Notes: generated by a model not told the origin, from the sequence alone. A stretch of 45,154 nucleotides of DNA from Bacteroidales bacterium (GCA_024693285.1 JAILLE010000053.1:1-45154), one strand, 5' to 3'. Positions 17,159 to 25,338 are shown, counted from the first letter of the stretch. Translations and numbers: made by a program.

Positions 17159-18271
17159 TTATTGGATATTTAATGTTTTCATTATCAACTCTTCACCGGC
17201 ATCGGCGGAATCTTTGCCCGCCTGGTGGGCGACCACGGCGCAAGCGCCCTTGAAGTTCGTCAGGCGCAGCTTCTCGCTGAGTCCTTCCGGATGGTCCGCG
17301 GTACGGAGCTTAATCGGCTCAAGGGCCGGTGTATTATGCTCTGAACCGAATGTGACGATGAATCCCTCGTCCTGGAGATAGTCTGAATATTCCTCCAAAA
17401 CCTTTGTCGTGTTCCTGGTTGTTATAAACTCCACGGAGTTGAACCCACGCTTCTTCAAAGTGTCCGCGGCCTTCTGGAGGTCCCCCTCGAAGTCCGTGAA
17501 CTCACCTTTGGAATTGTCCGCCAGGAAAGGATAGGTTGGTATGCCGCCGGCAGCTCTGATGATCTTGCAGACAGTCTCCATCGGAAGGAAAGCCTTCGGA
17601 TCCTCGGGTACGAAGGCGGCGCCTCCTGCTTTGAGGAGCTTGCTTCTGATCTCATTCTCGACAGCAGCGATGTTGTCAGGAGCGGATTTGAGAGGCGCGC
17701 CGCCGAATATCCTTTCGTAAGCGGCCAGCCTGTCGTTATCCGTTTTGAACTTGGACTCTATGGCAAGCCTTAAAGCTTTGGCGAGATGACGTTCCCTGAC
17801 AGAACCTTTCGTCAACTCCTCGACTATCCGGGCGAAATCCAGATTGAATCCGGCTCCTACGGCGTCCAGATGAGCGTTAAGTTTTTCGCACATCCTCTCG
17901 ACCTGGGCATTGGACTCCTCCCTGACTTCCGATAAAAACCACGCTTCCCGTCCCTTGAGGATCGTCGGATGAGCGAGTCCTTTTCCGCTGATGTAGGTTC
18001 GTCCGGGGTTATTGGGGTCGTTGACCCTAAGCCCGGCGGCCTGGTCCTCGCTATTCAGGGATATGAATTCTATTCCCATGATTGGGCAGAGGTGCCTTTT
18101 ATCGCATCCGTCTTTCCAATCAGTGTATCCTTTCATGGAATAGAAGTCGTTGATTCCCACTACTCCAACTCCTTCCGTGACGGCCATGTTCAAGGCTTGG
18201 TCAATCCCGCTGAAAGCACTGAAAGAATAGGGGGTGTGCATGTGGGCGTTGACGTCGACAATAGTTCTCAT
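17159..18271 (-). CDS. PHP-domain metal-dependent hydrolase-like protein
   Basis: A 370-residue protein opening with the PHP metal motif VNAHMHTPYSFSAFSG (HxH), followed by GINDFYS, MGIEFIS and a late FGSEHNTP, which together form most of the PHP metal site known from histidinol phosphatases and polymerase PHP domains. A helical stretch (about residues 110-190) is inserted between metal motifs. Its role is unknown; the position between rimM and two sugar aldolases suggests a phosphatase or esterase step in that pathway (inference). It starts 11 bases after the rimM stop, with no promoter seen between. Confidence 0.7.
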   Translation of the reverse strand: MRTIVDVNAHMHTPYSFSAFSGIDQALNMAVTEGVGVVGINDFYSMKGYTDWKDGCDKRHLCPIMGIEFISLNSEDQAAGLRVNDPNNPGRTYISGKGLAHPTILKGREAWFLSEVREESNAQVERMCEKLNAHLDAVGAGFNLDFARIVEELTKGSVRERHLAKALRLAIESKFKTDNDRLAAYERIFGGAPLKSAPDNIAAVENEIRSKLLKAGGAAFVPEDPKAFLPMETVCKIIRAAGGIPTYPFLADNSKGEFTDFEGDLQKAADTLKKRGFNSVEFITTRNTTKVLEEYSDYLQDEGFIVTFGSEHNTPALEPIKLRTADHPEGLSEKLRLTNFKGACAVVAHQAGKDSADAGEELIMKTLNIQ

Positions 18272-18282
18272 TCTGTTATTAA

Positions 18283-18807
18283 TTATATAAGTCCTTCGGG
18301 AAGGTCGAGAGTTATGCTTCCGCCTTCCTCATCAATATCTACTATGAAATCGTCGTGGAGAGGGATCATCACCGTCTCTTCTCCGGTGTCAACATAAAGG
18401 CACGGATTGCCTGGAATGGGCTCGAAATCAGTTATTTCCCCAATTTTCTCTTCTTGTTTGCCAAGGATAGTCCAACCAATCAGGTTCTCGATAGAGATCT
18501 CGTCGTCATCCATCTCCTCCCCGTTGATCGCGGTGCGTTTGGCGAGAATGTCCTTTCCGGCGACTTCCTCCGCATCTTCCAAATCCTCAATCCCGGTCAG
18601 GCGCAGCAAGGCCTTTGACGAGCCTTTCTCCTTTAATGATTCAATAAAAAAAGGAACCGGCAGTCCATCAAACATGATGAACACCGGTTCCTTGAGGTTC
18701 AAGTCTTCCGGACCGATCTCACGGAAACCCACAAGGATTTCCCCTTCGGTACCGTAGGACTTCAGTACCCGGGCTATCCGCAGAAGATCTGAAGGAGCCC
18801 CGGACAT
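18283..18807 (-). CDS. rimM: 16S rRNA processing protein RimM
   Basis: RimM helps 30S head assembly and binds S19. The 174-residue protein starts MSGAPSDLLRIARVLKSYGTEGEILV, with the N-terminal RimM barrel, and has a C-terminal PRC-barrel (NLIGWTILGKQEEKIGEITDF, then PGNPCLYVDTGEETVMIPLH). The open frame extends upstream to 18990 through rpsP in another frame; that extension is Arg/Pro-rich nonsense, so the start is ATG 18807, four bases after the rpsP stop. The rpsP-rimM order is the classic ribosomal arrangement. Confidence 0.93.
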   Translation of the reverse strand: MSGAPSDLLRIARVLKSYGTEGEILVGFREIGPEDLNLKEPVFIMFDGLPVPFFIESLKEKGSSKALLRLTGIEDLEDAEEVAGKDILAKRTAINGEEMDDDEISIENLIGWTILGKQEEKIGEITDFEPIPGNPCLYVDTGEETVMIPLHDDFIVDIDEEGGSITLDLPEGLI

Positions 18808-18811
18808 TTTT

Positions 18812-19360
18812 TTAAGCCTCCTGCTCAGCAGCCTCTCCAGCTTCCTCAGCGGCCTTGGCGGCAGCAGCCTCCTCGGCGGCTTTACGCTGAGCCTCAGCGA
18901 GTTCCTCGGCCTTCTTGGCGATGGCGGCAGCCCTCTCCTCGTTGACCTTCTTCTCGGCGGCGACAGCAGCCTTGACCTTCTCGGCGGCATCTTTCACGAT
19001 ACCTTCCTTCTTGGCCTTGATTTTTGAATCCCTCTGAGCTTTCCACTCGTTCCACTTCTGGTCAGCCTGCTCCTGGGTGAGGGCGCCTTTGGCGACACCG
19101 CCCTGGAGGTGCTTGCGGAGAAGCACACCCTCATAAGAGAGGATCCTGCGGGTGACAAGAGTGGGCTGGGCACCTACGTTCAGCCAAGCCAGAGCCCTCT
19201 CGCCGTCAAGAATGATGGTGGCGGGGTTGGTGTTGGGGTTGTAGGAGCCAAGTTGCTCGATGAAACGTCCGTCGCGAGGTGCGCGGGAATCGGCCACAAC
19301 AATGTGGAAGAATGCGAAATTCTTCTTTCCGTGGCGCTGAAGTCTGATTTTAACAGCCAT
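18812..19360 (-). CDS. rpsP: 30S ribosomal protein S16 with long C-terminal tail
   Basis: The first ~85 residues are S16 ([59 protein letters not shown]). From about residue 110 the protein continues as a low-complexity Ala/Glu/Lys helix to residue 182, an extension I know from Bacteroidetes S16 and absent from the E. coli protein. It heads a minus-strand run that continues through rimM into sugar-metabolism genes. Confidence 0.96.
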   Translation of the reverse strand: MAVKIRLQRHGKKNFAFFHIVVADSRAPRDGRFIEQLGSYNPNTNPATIILDGERALAWLNVGAQPTLVTRRILSYEGVLLRKHLQGGVAKGALTQEQADQKWNEWKAQRDSKIKAKKEGIVKDAAEKVKAAVAAEKKVNEERAAAIAKKAEELAEAQRKAAEEAAAAKAAEEAGEAAEQEA

Positions 19361-19401
19361 TGTGAATCTGTTTTAAAAATAAATAATTAAACCTTATCGC
19401 A

Positions 19402-19416
19402 TCCCATCTCGTGGGA
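19402..19416 (-). other. Small hairpin in the rpsP leader
   Basis: TCCCA (19402-19406) and TGGGA (19412-19416) can pair around a five-base loop, inside the ~55-base leader between the rpsP promoter and its ATG. It could be a site for autoregulation, but the stem is short and a function is not shown. Confidence 0.3.
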
Positions 19417-19420
19417 GCGT

Positions 19421-19429
19421 GCAAAGATA
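19421..19429 (-). promoter_or_regulatory. rpsP-rimM promoter -7 element
   Basis: TATCTTTGC on the minus strand is a perfect TAnnTTTGC. It lies about 60 bases before the rpsP ATG. No TTG is present at the ideal -33 position. It is the only convincing promoter found for the rpsP to 11671 gene run. Confidence 0.75.
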
Positions 19430-19457
19430 CTAATAAATATGAAATCGTGAAAAAATT

Positions 19458-19488
19458 TTGGTAATTCCGGAATAATGTCTATTTTTGC
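19458..19488 (+). promoter_or_regulatory. tRNA-Leu promoter
   Basis: TTG (19458-19460), exactly 19 bases, then TATTTTTGC (19480-19488): a textbook Bacteroidetes promoter, 27 bases before the tRNA. It diverges from the rpsP promoter. Confidence 0.88.
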
Positions 19489-19515
19489 AGTCCCGAAACA
19501 AAGGGATACATACCT

Positions 19516-19598
19516 GCGGTAGTGGTGAAATGGTATACACGCTACTTTGAGGGGGTAGTGGGCATTAGCCCGTGTGAGTTCGACTCTCACCTACCGCA
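19516..19598 (+). tRNA. tRNA-Leu(GAG)
   Basis: Acceptor GCGGTAG pairs with CTACCGC. The anticodon stem is CTACT/GGTAG with loop TTGAGGG and anticodon GAG. A long variable arm (TGGGCATTAGCCC) marks a class II tRNA, and the T-arm is GTGAGTTCGACTCTCAC. The last base given is the discriminator A; CCA is not encoded. It stands as a single-gene unit with its own promoter and terminator. Confidence 0.95.
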
Positions 19599-19603
19599 CG
19601 AAA

Positions 19604-19636
19604 AACAGCTCCGGAAACGCTCCGGAGCTGTTTTTT
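19604..19636. terminator. Bidirectional Rho-independent terminator (tRNA-Leu / OmpA-domain gene)
   Basis: AACAGCTCCGG (19604-19614) and CCGGAGCTGTT (19622-19632) form a perfect 11-bp stem with a seven-base loop. T-runs flank both sides (TTTTTT on the plus strand; the A-run at 19601-19605 serves the minus strand). It ends tRNA-Leu on the right and the minus-strand OmpA-domain gene on the left. Confidence 0.93.
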
Positions 19637-19654
19637 GTTATTGCCGTTTTCAAG

Positions 19655-20776
19655 CTATTTCTTCACGAATTCGACTCGGCGATTCTTGGCGCGCCCCTCG
19701 TCGGTTCCATTGTCGGCGACTGGCTCATGAGAGCCTTTGCCGACCGCGGTCAGGCGATCCTTCGAGATGCCTTGCCCCACAAGAGCCGCCACGATGGACT
19801 CCGCCCTTTTCTGGGAGAGGGGATCGTTGACTGAGTCGGATCCCGTGTTGTCGCAATGGCCCTGGACCTCGAAACTCAGTTCCGGTTTCTCTTGCATCAG
19901 TTTCGCGACACGGACTATCTCGACCATTGATTCGGGTTTGATGGTCGCTTTCCCGGTGTCGAACGTTATGGCGTAAGTGACGATCTTGCCTTCGGCGGCC
20001 AGACGGTCGTAGAGCGGAACGGCACCCTTGGCGATCCTGACATTGCTGAGGCCGCTATGGCGATAAAGTGAACCGCTTGAGAAATACAGGTAGCCGGGGG
20101 CATCCATCGCAGGCACGTTTATGATCCTTACTCCGTTGATGTAGCCCTTGAAAGCGCGTTTGTTGAAAGAGAACGAGAAATGGTTCCACTGCCCCGGGAG
20201 CAACGGATTGTCCTTGCCGTTGTAATCATCATAATCAGGGCTTAGTCCCAGGGCCTTGTCGCCAGTCGTATGGTCGTCGGAACCCGGTTTCTTAAGGCTC
20301 CATTCCATGCTGCAGCTACCGTCCTCACGGTACCGGAAAGTCACATCTCCGGTGTAATTGTAATATGAACCGTCTCCCCTTTCACCGAAGCATAGCATAA
20401 GGGTGAGGGAGGTCAAGTCATCGAGATCGGAATCCGGTTTCGACACATAAAGGTCGTACTCGACCGTGAATATGTCCGGCAGCCAGTCCCACTTGTTCTT
20501 CATCAGCGGGATGACACTGCCGATGCCGTCATCAGTGAACGCCAGCACTTTGCGTCCTTGAACCGAAGCCATTTCCGAATAGCCGTCCAAAAGGTCCCAC
20601 TGTGACGGAAACTCCCCAAGTTTCTCGTTCTCGAAAGTGTCCTCGAAGAATATCACGTCGCCAGGAACGAAGTCACTCTTGGCGTAGGTGGCCTGTGTGT
20701 TCTGCTGGGCCAACGCGGAATAAGACAATGCGACACAAGACACGATGACCGATAAGACAGAGATTGCTTTTTTCAT
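19655..20776 (-). CDS. OmpA-domain envelope protein with LamG-like N-terminal domain
   Basis: A 373-residue exported protein. The signal MKKAISVLSVIVSCVALSYS, then ALAQ, is a normal cleavable signal peptide, so the start is ATG 20776; the frame upstream to 20863 is untranslated leader. Residues ~30-240 look like a concanavalin/LamG beta-sandwich (FFEDTFENEKLGEFPSQWDL, then PGQWNHFSFSFNKRAFKGYI and NGVRIINVP). From ~265 comes an OmpA/MotB peptidoglycan-binding domain: ITFDTGKATIKPESM, VQGHCDNTGSDSVND, LSQKRAESIVAALVGQGI and NRRVEFVKK with the Asp and Arg that bind diaminopimelate. It probably ties the outer membrane or a surface ligand to the cell wall. There is no beta-barrel. Confidence 0.85.
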   Translation of the reverse strand: MKKAISVLSVIVSCVALSYSALAQQNTQATYAKSDFVPGDVIFFEDTFENEKLGEFPSQWDLLDGYSEMASVQGRKVLAFTDDGIGSVIPLMKNKWDWLPDIFTVEYDLYVSKPDSDLDDLTSLTLMLCFGERGDGSYYNYTGDVTFRYREDGSCSMEWSLKKPGSDDHTTGDKALGLSPDYDDYNGKDNPLLPGQWNHFSFSFNKRAFKGYINGVRIINVPAMDAPGYLYFSSGSLYRHSGLSNVRIAKGAVPLYDRLAAEGKIVTYAITFDTGKATIKPESMVEIVRVAKLMQEKPELSFEVQGHCDNTGSDSVNDPLSQKRAESIVAALVGQGISKDRLTAVGKGSHEPVADNGTDEGRAKNRRVEFVKK

Positions 20777-20827
20777 TTTCAGTTCAATTAGTAGTGTTAC
20801 GATTAAGTGTTGCAAATGATATGTTTC

Positions 20828-20836
20828 GCGAATATA
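20828..20836 (-). promoter_or_regulatory. Probable -7 element of the OmpA-domain gene
   Basis: TATATTCGC on the minus strand, one base off TAnnTTTGC, sits about 51 bases before the ATG. It is the same TTCGC variant as at 5202-5210. No clear -33 element was found. Confidence 0.45.
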
Positions 20837-20926
20837 GCTTATTATTAGTGTTATATTCACCATCCTTTCAGATAGTTTTATGTCAAGAATACTCGCGACC
20901 TTTCAAAATAGTCTACTCTTAATCGT

Positions 20927-20956
20927 TTGATAATACGATTCATTTAAGTATATTTG
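20927..20956 (+). promoter_or_regulatory. Promoter of the M64 lipoprotein gene
   Basis: TTG (20927-20929), 19 bases, then TATATTTG (20949-20956). An inverted repeat AATCG/CGATT (20921-20925 and 20936-20940) straddles the -33 element and could be an operator. The ATG is 34 bases beyond the -7 box. Confidence 0.82.
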
Positions 20957-20990
20957 AACAATCCAATACAAAAGACAAAATATTTGCGTT

Positions 20991-23645
20991 ATGATTAAGC
21001 TGTCCCGAATCCTGTCATTGACACTCCCGATTCTTATTGTCATGTACGCCTGTTCTCCCAAAGAGGAAATGCCGGACAAACCGTCGACACCAACAGATGT
21101 GAAGGTCACGGGAGTTTCCTTAAATCAGACATCAGTGCTCCTCTTCATTGACGAGACGGTCAAGCTCGAAGCCATATTGTCACCTGCTAACGCGACTGAT
21201 AAAAGTGTCACTTGGTCCAGCTCTGACCCCAGCGTGGTCACTGTCTCAAACGGGATGATCAAGGGCTTGAAACTCGGCACAGCCACCATCACAGTAACGG
21301 CTGGAGGCAAAACAGCCACCTGCGCAGTCTCGGTAGTGAAGGAAGGCTTCCCCGATGGACTATTGCCTCCGGATAATGAGATTTGGTACATTACTTCCGA
21401 TAAAAAGCCTCTGAATAAAATAGAACGTCAAGGAACATGTATACCTCAATTTAACAATTATAAAGATGGATATGGAGTGATCCATTACAGCGGTACTATC
21501 ACACAGTTTGATTATCTTTCCATAGACGAATTGGAATGTGATAGAGTGACCGGACTGCTTCTCCCTGATTGTGTTGAGACGATTGGAAGCTGGGCTTTCT
21601 CGTATCCATTCAACATCAAGGAATTCAGGGTGCCGGCCAAATTGAATACTATCAATTGTTCTTTAGCATCTTGTCCCACATTGGAGAAGTTTACCGGCAA
21701 TAATGTTTCTGAGGACGGGCGATGTATCATCTTCGGCGAATCACTAGCCGCTTTCGCCTCTGGGGGGATTGATTCCTACGAGATTCCAGTCGGGGTCACT
21801 AAAATTGAGAAATATGCTTTCGCTGATGCCCAAGGAATTAAATCGGTTGTCATTCCTTTTGGTGTCAAGTATTTGGAAGAATTTTGTTTCTCCAGCTCAA
21901 GCTTTGAAAGCGTCACGATTCCCTCTTCAATTATCGCTATCCATCCCTATGCCTTTCTGTGGTGTGACAATCTGAAGAATCTTCTTGGAGATAATACCCA
22001 CTTTATCTCTGAGGACCGTAAACTCATATATGACCCCGACGCCCGTTTCCCGAACACTATTTATTTCTTCGCGGGGAAGGATGACACATCGTATGAGATT
22101 CCGGAAGGGATCAGTTGCATAGAGAATTATGCTTTTTCTAATTGCTTGAAACTCAATAGTATTACTATCCCTGAATCCCTTTACCAAATTAATGGTTTCG
22201 CATTCCAGGGTTGTGATAATCTTGAGTATGTATATGGCAAATACGCCACCTCGGATCATAAAGGATATAAAAACGGAGCCGGAAAGTTGATGTTCCTGGT
22301 TCCTAACATTGATGATGACTTTGTGGTTCCTGACGATGTCACTGCTTTGGGCTCTGAACTCTTTGCCAATAGGCCGACCCTGAAATCTGTCACTATGGGG
22401 GACAATGTGACAGAGTTTGGAGATTATGTTTTCGAGAATTGCACAGCCCTCAAAAAAGTGGTTCTGTCGGCCAACTTAAAATCTATCGGGTATAACCCGT
22501 TTATGTATGACAAGGGATTGGAGGAAGTGTATTTCCGTGGCATCATTCCTCCTTCGTACACTGACCACCAAATCTTGGAGGCCTCTGCGCTGAAGTTTTA
22601 TGTTCCATCCCAGTCATTTAATCTATACACCACCAACAGTGGATGGAAAGATTATTGGGGTATTATGAAGCCTTATGAGTACGATGATCTGCCCACGCCG
22701 GAATACTACATATCCACTGACTATTCCAAGGAAGGAGAAGTAACTGTGTATCAAAAGGCTGCGGAAGGGAATGGAATTGATGTCGTCTTTATGGGAGACG
22801 CTTATTCTGACCGTCAGGTGGAAAGCGGCTTATACCTTAACGATATGAAGGCCTGCGCCGAAGGTTTCTTCGATGTCGAGCCATATAAGTCGTTCCGCCA
22901 CTTGTTCAATATCTATTTCGTGACAACTGTCTCGTCTGCCGAGGGATATGAGCTTGGAGGTCAGAGCCTTGGCTCAACTCCACTACCAGGCACGGCTATC
23001 GTCGGTAATGAGTCCAAATGCTTTGACCTGGCTCTCAATGCCGTGAAGGATCCGAAGAGGATGGATGAGGTCCTGGTGGTTGTTTGCGTTAACCAAGATT
23101 TTTCTGAGATACGTATGGCTGGAGCTTGCTCGATGCACGAGCCGGAAAACTGGAACGAGCGAGATTATGCCAGCGGCAATAGTGTGGCGTTTTTCTTAAA
23201 GCTGGATGATTCTTTTGAAAATACCATAGAGGTAATCCAACACGAGGCGGGAGGTCACGGGTTCGCCAAACTTGCGGATGAGTATAATTATTCCGGAACT
23301 TTGTCATCTATGGATAAGGACAGGATTAACGCTAACTCACCTCACGGATGGTACTCTAATATCGACCTGACTCCGGATCCCTCCAAGATAAAGTGGGCGT
23401 GGTTCCTTGCCGATGATCGTTATAAGAATGAAGTGGGGGTGATCGAAGGTGGCTATACTTACCAATATGGCGTCTGGCGTCCTACCGAGAACAGCATAAT
23501 GAAGAATAATAATGCCGGCTATTATAACGCCCCCTCACGTTATGCCATCTGGTACAGGATCCACAAACTCGCTTATGGCAAGGATTGGACCGGCACCTAC
23601 GAGGACTTCGCTAAGTACGACGCCATCAACAGGAAGACTCCATAA
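20991..23645 (+). CDS. Surface lipoprotein: Ig-like (BIG2), BspA-type leucine-rich repeats, M64 peptidase
   Basis: An 884-residue lipoprotein. The signal ends in a lipobox at Cys21 (VMYACSP). Residues ~37-118 form a bacterial Ig-like group 2 domain (SLNQTSVLLFIDETVKLEA, then VTWSSSDPSVVTVSNGMIKG). About 150-550 are BspA/LRR_5 repeats of the form 'SITIPESLYQINGFAFQGCDNLE'-like units (IEKYAFADAQGIKSVVIP, IENYAFSNCLKLNSITIP). From ~590 comes a peptidase domain of the M64 (IgA peptidase) type: VVFMGDAYSDRQV, FNIYFVTTVSSAEGYELG, and HEAGGHGFAKLADEY at residues 751-765 as the likely zinc site. In this family the peptidases act on mucosal or glycoproteins; the real target is unknown. It stands alone between a promoter and a terminator. 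Confidence 0.87.
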   Translation: MIKLSRILSLTLPILIVMYACSPKEEMPDKPSTPTDVKVTGVSLNQTSVLLFIDETVKLEAILSPANATDKSVTWSSSDPSVVTVSNGMIKGLKLGTATITVTAGGKTATCAVSVVKEGFPDGLLPPDNEIWYITSDKKPLNKIERQGTCIPQFNNYKDGYGVIHYSGTITQFDYLSIDELECDRVTGLLLPDCVETIGSWAFSYPFNIKEFRVPAKLNTINCSLASCPTLEKFTGNNVSEDGRCIIFGESLAAFASGGIDSYEIPVGVTKIEKYAFADAQGIKSVVIPFGVKYLEEFCFSSSSFESVTIPSSIIAIHPYAFLWCDNLKNLLGDNTHFISEDRKLIYDPDARFPNTIYFFAGKDDTSYEIPEGISCIENYAFSNCLKLNSITIPESLYQINGFAFQGCDNLEYVYGKYATSDHKGYKNGAGKLMFLVPNIDDDFVVPDDVTALGSELFANRPTLKSVTMGDNVTEFGDYVFENCTALKKVVLSANLKSIGYNPFMYDKGLEEVYFRGIIPPSYTDHQILEASALKFYVPSQSFNLYTTNSGWKDYWGIMKPYEYDDLPTPEYYISTDYSKEGEVTVYQKAAEGNGIDVVFMGDAYSDRQVESGLYLNDMKACAEGFFDVEPYKSFRHLFNIYFVTTVSSAEGYELGGQSLGSTPLPGTAIVGNESKCFDLALNAVKDPKRMDEVLVVVCVNQDFSEIRMAGACSMHEPENWNERDYASGNSVAFFLKLDDSFENTIEVIQHEAGGHGFAKLADEYNYSGTLSSMDKDRINANSPHGWYSNIDLTPDPSKIKWAWFLADDRYKNEVGVIEGGYTYQYGVWRPTENSIMKNNNAGYYNAPSRYAIWYRIHKLAYGKDWTGTYEDFAKYDAINRKTP

Positions 23646-23667
23646 GAGAGTTTGATCCGCTAGAATA

Positions 23668-23709
23668 AAGCGGTCGTGGCTCCCCAGCCACGACCGCTTC
23701 TTTAGTTTG
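23668..23709 (+). terminator. Rho-independent terminator after the M64 gene
   Basis: AAGCGGTCGTGGCT (23668-23681) and AGCCACGACCGCTT (23686-23699) make a perfect 14-bp stem with a CCCC loop, followed by CTTTAGTTT. It lies 22 bases after the stop. Confidence 0.9.
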
Positions 23710-23812
23710 AATAGCTTCAATAGGTCAGTAAAGTGAATAGTTCTTTCCTCAAGGTTGAGTTATAATCGTCTGTTTTTGCTGATTGCAAGATGGGGGTTTT
23801 ATTTGTTTTTTT

Positions 23813-23905
23813 ATTGAGTAATCTTACTCATTTTACTCAATTTAAGTATGAAATTGAGTATATTTGGGCGTTTTATTACTCATGAGACCTATAAGTATAT
23901 ACTCA
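23813..23905 (+). promoter_or_regulatory. Cluster of six TACTCA/TGAGTA sites at the TPR-LuxR promoter
   Basis: TGAGTA occurs at 23815 and 23855, and TACTCA at 23825, 23834, 23877 and 23900. The centres are 10, 9, 21, 22 and 23 bases apart, close to one or two helical turns. The first and third form the inverted repeat ATTGAGTAA/TTACTCAAT. The sites surround the -7 box and the start codon, as expected for binding of a helix-turn-helix regulator, possibly the gene's own product (inference). Confidence 0.55.
23859..23866 (+). promoter_or_regulatory. -7 element of the TPR-LuxR gene
   Basis: TATATTTG, a perfect TAnnTTTG, 15 bases before the ATG at 23882. It contains the TTG at 23864 that begins the longest open frame. 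No TTG at -33 is obvious, which would suit an activator-dependent promoter. Confidence 0.65.
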
Positions 23906-25333
23906 AAGGCCGTTTTTTTGGTGATTTCGCTGTCTCTGCTTTTTTCTTGCGATGGAGGCATCGATATACGGCAGGAACAAAGTGTCTCCACCTTGTTGGA
24001 AGAAGCGGAAAGACTGACATCACAGTCCCGTTACGATGAAGCCGTCAGCTTGGCTTTTGACGCTTTAAAGATCGCCGATTCCGGAGAGAAGATTGACCAG
24101 GCCCTTTCTCACCTTACTCTTTCAAAGCTCTTTCTCCAGACCAGCAGGGATTCATTGTCGTTTGAGCATGCCTGTCAAGCGGAAGACATCGCTGTTCAGG
24201 AGCGAGATGATTCCTTGCTGGCCGCGGCGCTGCTGCTTAAGGGTAAAGTCTGTTCTTATTCCAATTATTCCGCTGAGCAGAACCGGGACGATGAGGGAAT
24301 TGATTATCTTGAAAACGCTTTGACACTGGCTGAACCCAGGGGGTGGAACGGGATCATGGCGGAGTCTTGTTATTTTCTGTGCGAGTTGTACATTAACAAG
24401 AATCGCTGGAATGATGTTCTGGACAGGCAGATTTACCGTAAGGCTGGTGAATGGCTTGAAAAAGCGGAGGAACTTGACGAAGGCAAGACTTCGGCGAGAT
24501 CCTTGTCCTCCAGGATGCGCTATCTCCGGCAGGGAGACAAAACTGATGAGGCCATCAGTTTCTGCACAAGGATTATAGGAGAGACTCCAGAGTCGGATTA
24601 CCTTAAGTTGTATCAGATATATGACCACTTGACCATCCTGTATCTGCGAAAAGGGAATACCCGGCTGGCGACGGAGGCTCATCAGAATTATTCCTATTAC
24701 ATGCAGCTGTACATGCGTCAGAAAGGTGATGACATTCTCCAAAACCTCCAGACTGAGTATCAGACTGAACTTAAAGACAGGCAGATAAAGACGAGGACCG
24801 GTCTTGTGTTTCTTTTCGGCGCTCTATTCATCTTGGCTATGGCCGCTATCGTCCAGTTCATCCGGCTCAACCGCCAGATTTCCCAGAAGAACAAAAGTAT
24901 CCAGGCTATCGCCCGAAGCCGTGAGATGCTTTTCGCCGTGATCGCCAAAGACTTGTATGATCCTGCTCTCGCTGGAATCAAAGATAGTCACACTTTGGAT
25001 TTCATCCGGAAATGGCCAACAATGAGCGAGGATGAGATACGGCAGCGTTGCGCCAGTCTGTCCGAAGGCGACGCCCCGATGGATCCGGTGGTCGTGAATT
25101 ATATTTCCGAGCTGATGATTTCGAGGAAGAAGTCGTTGGGTACCAGAGGTTTGAGCTCAAGGGAGCTGGAAATAATATCCCTCAGTAAAGATGGCCTTTC
25201 CGACAAGCAGATAGCGGATAAGCTATGCTTGTCAGCCCGAACCGTTAGCAACCACAAGTACCGTATCTATAGTAAGCTCGAAGTCAGCGGCAATACTGAA
25301 ATGTTGGCCAAAGCCGAGGAACTGGGGCTCTGA
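23882..25333 (+). CDS. Membrane-anchored TPR regulator with C-terminal LuxR-type HTH
   Basis: A 483-residue protein. The N-terminus is a signal sequence with a likely lipobox (ISLSLLFSCDGG). Residues ~25-290 are helical TPR-like repeats (SRYDEAVSLAFDALKIADSG, SHLTLSKLFLQTSRDSL, GIDYLENALTLAEPRGW, DEAISFCTRIIGETPES). One transmembrane helix follows (TGLVFLFGALFILAMAAIV), then a coiled linker (RQISQKNKSIQAIARSR) and a LuxR/GerE helix-turn-helix at the end (LSSRELEIISLSKDGLSDKQ, then IADKLCLSARTVSNHKYRIY). This periplasmic-sensor, cytoplasmic-DNA-binding layout is common in Bacteroidetes. The ligand and targets are unknown. The stop is five bases from that of the convergent export operon. Confidence 0.82.
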   Translation: MRPISIYSKAVFLVISLSLLFSCDGGIDIRQEQSVSTLLEEAERLTSQSRYDEAVSLAFDALKIADSGEKIDQALSHLTLSKLFLQTSRDSLSFEHACQAEDIAVQERDDSLLAAALLLKGKVCSYSNYSAEQNRDDEGIDYLENALTLAEPRGWNGIMAESCYFLCELYINKNRWNDVLDRQIYRKAGEWLEKAEELDEGKTSARSLSSRMRYLRQGDKTDEAISFCTRIIGETPESDYLKLYQIYDHLTILYLRKGNTRLATEAHQNYSYYMQLYMRQKGDDILQNLQTEYQTELKDRQIKTRTGLVFLFGALFILAMAAIVQFIRLNRQISQKNKSIQAIARSREMLFAVIAKDLYDPALAGIKDSHTLDFIRKWPTMSEDEIRQRCASLSEGDAPMDPVVVNYISELMISRKKSLGTRGLSSRELEIISLSKDGLSDKQIADKLCLSARTVSNHKYRIYSKLEVSGNTEMLAKAEELGL

Positions 25334-25338
25334 CGTCT

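Noticed and set aside
18808..18990. N-terminal extension of rimM
   Set aside because: The extra 61 residues are an Arg/Pro-rich frame-shifted reading of the S16 tail; RimM homology starts at ATG 18807.
20777..20863. 29-residue N-terminal extension of the OmpA-domain protein
   Set aside because: It precedes a perfect signal peptide beginning MKK, and the -7 box at 20828 would lie inside it.
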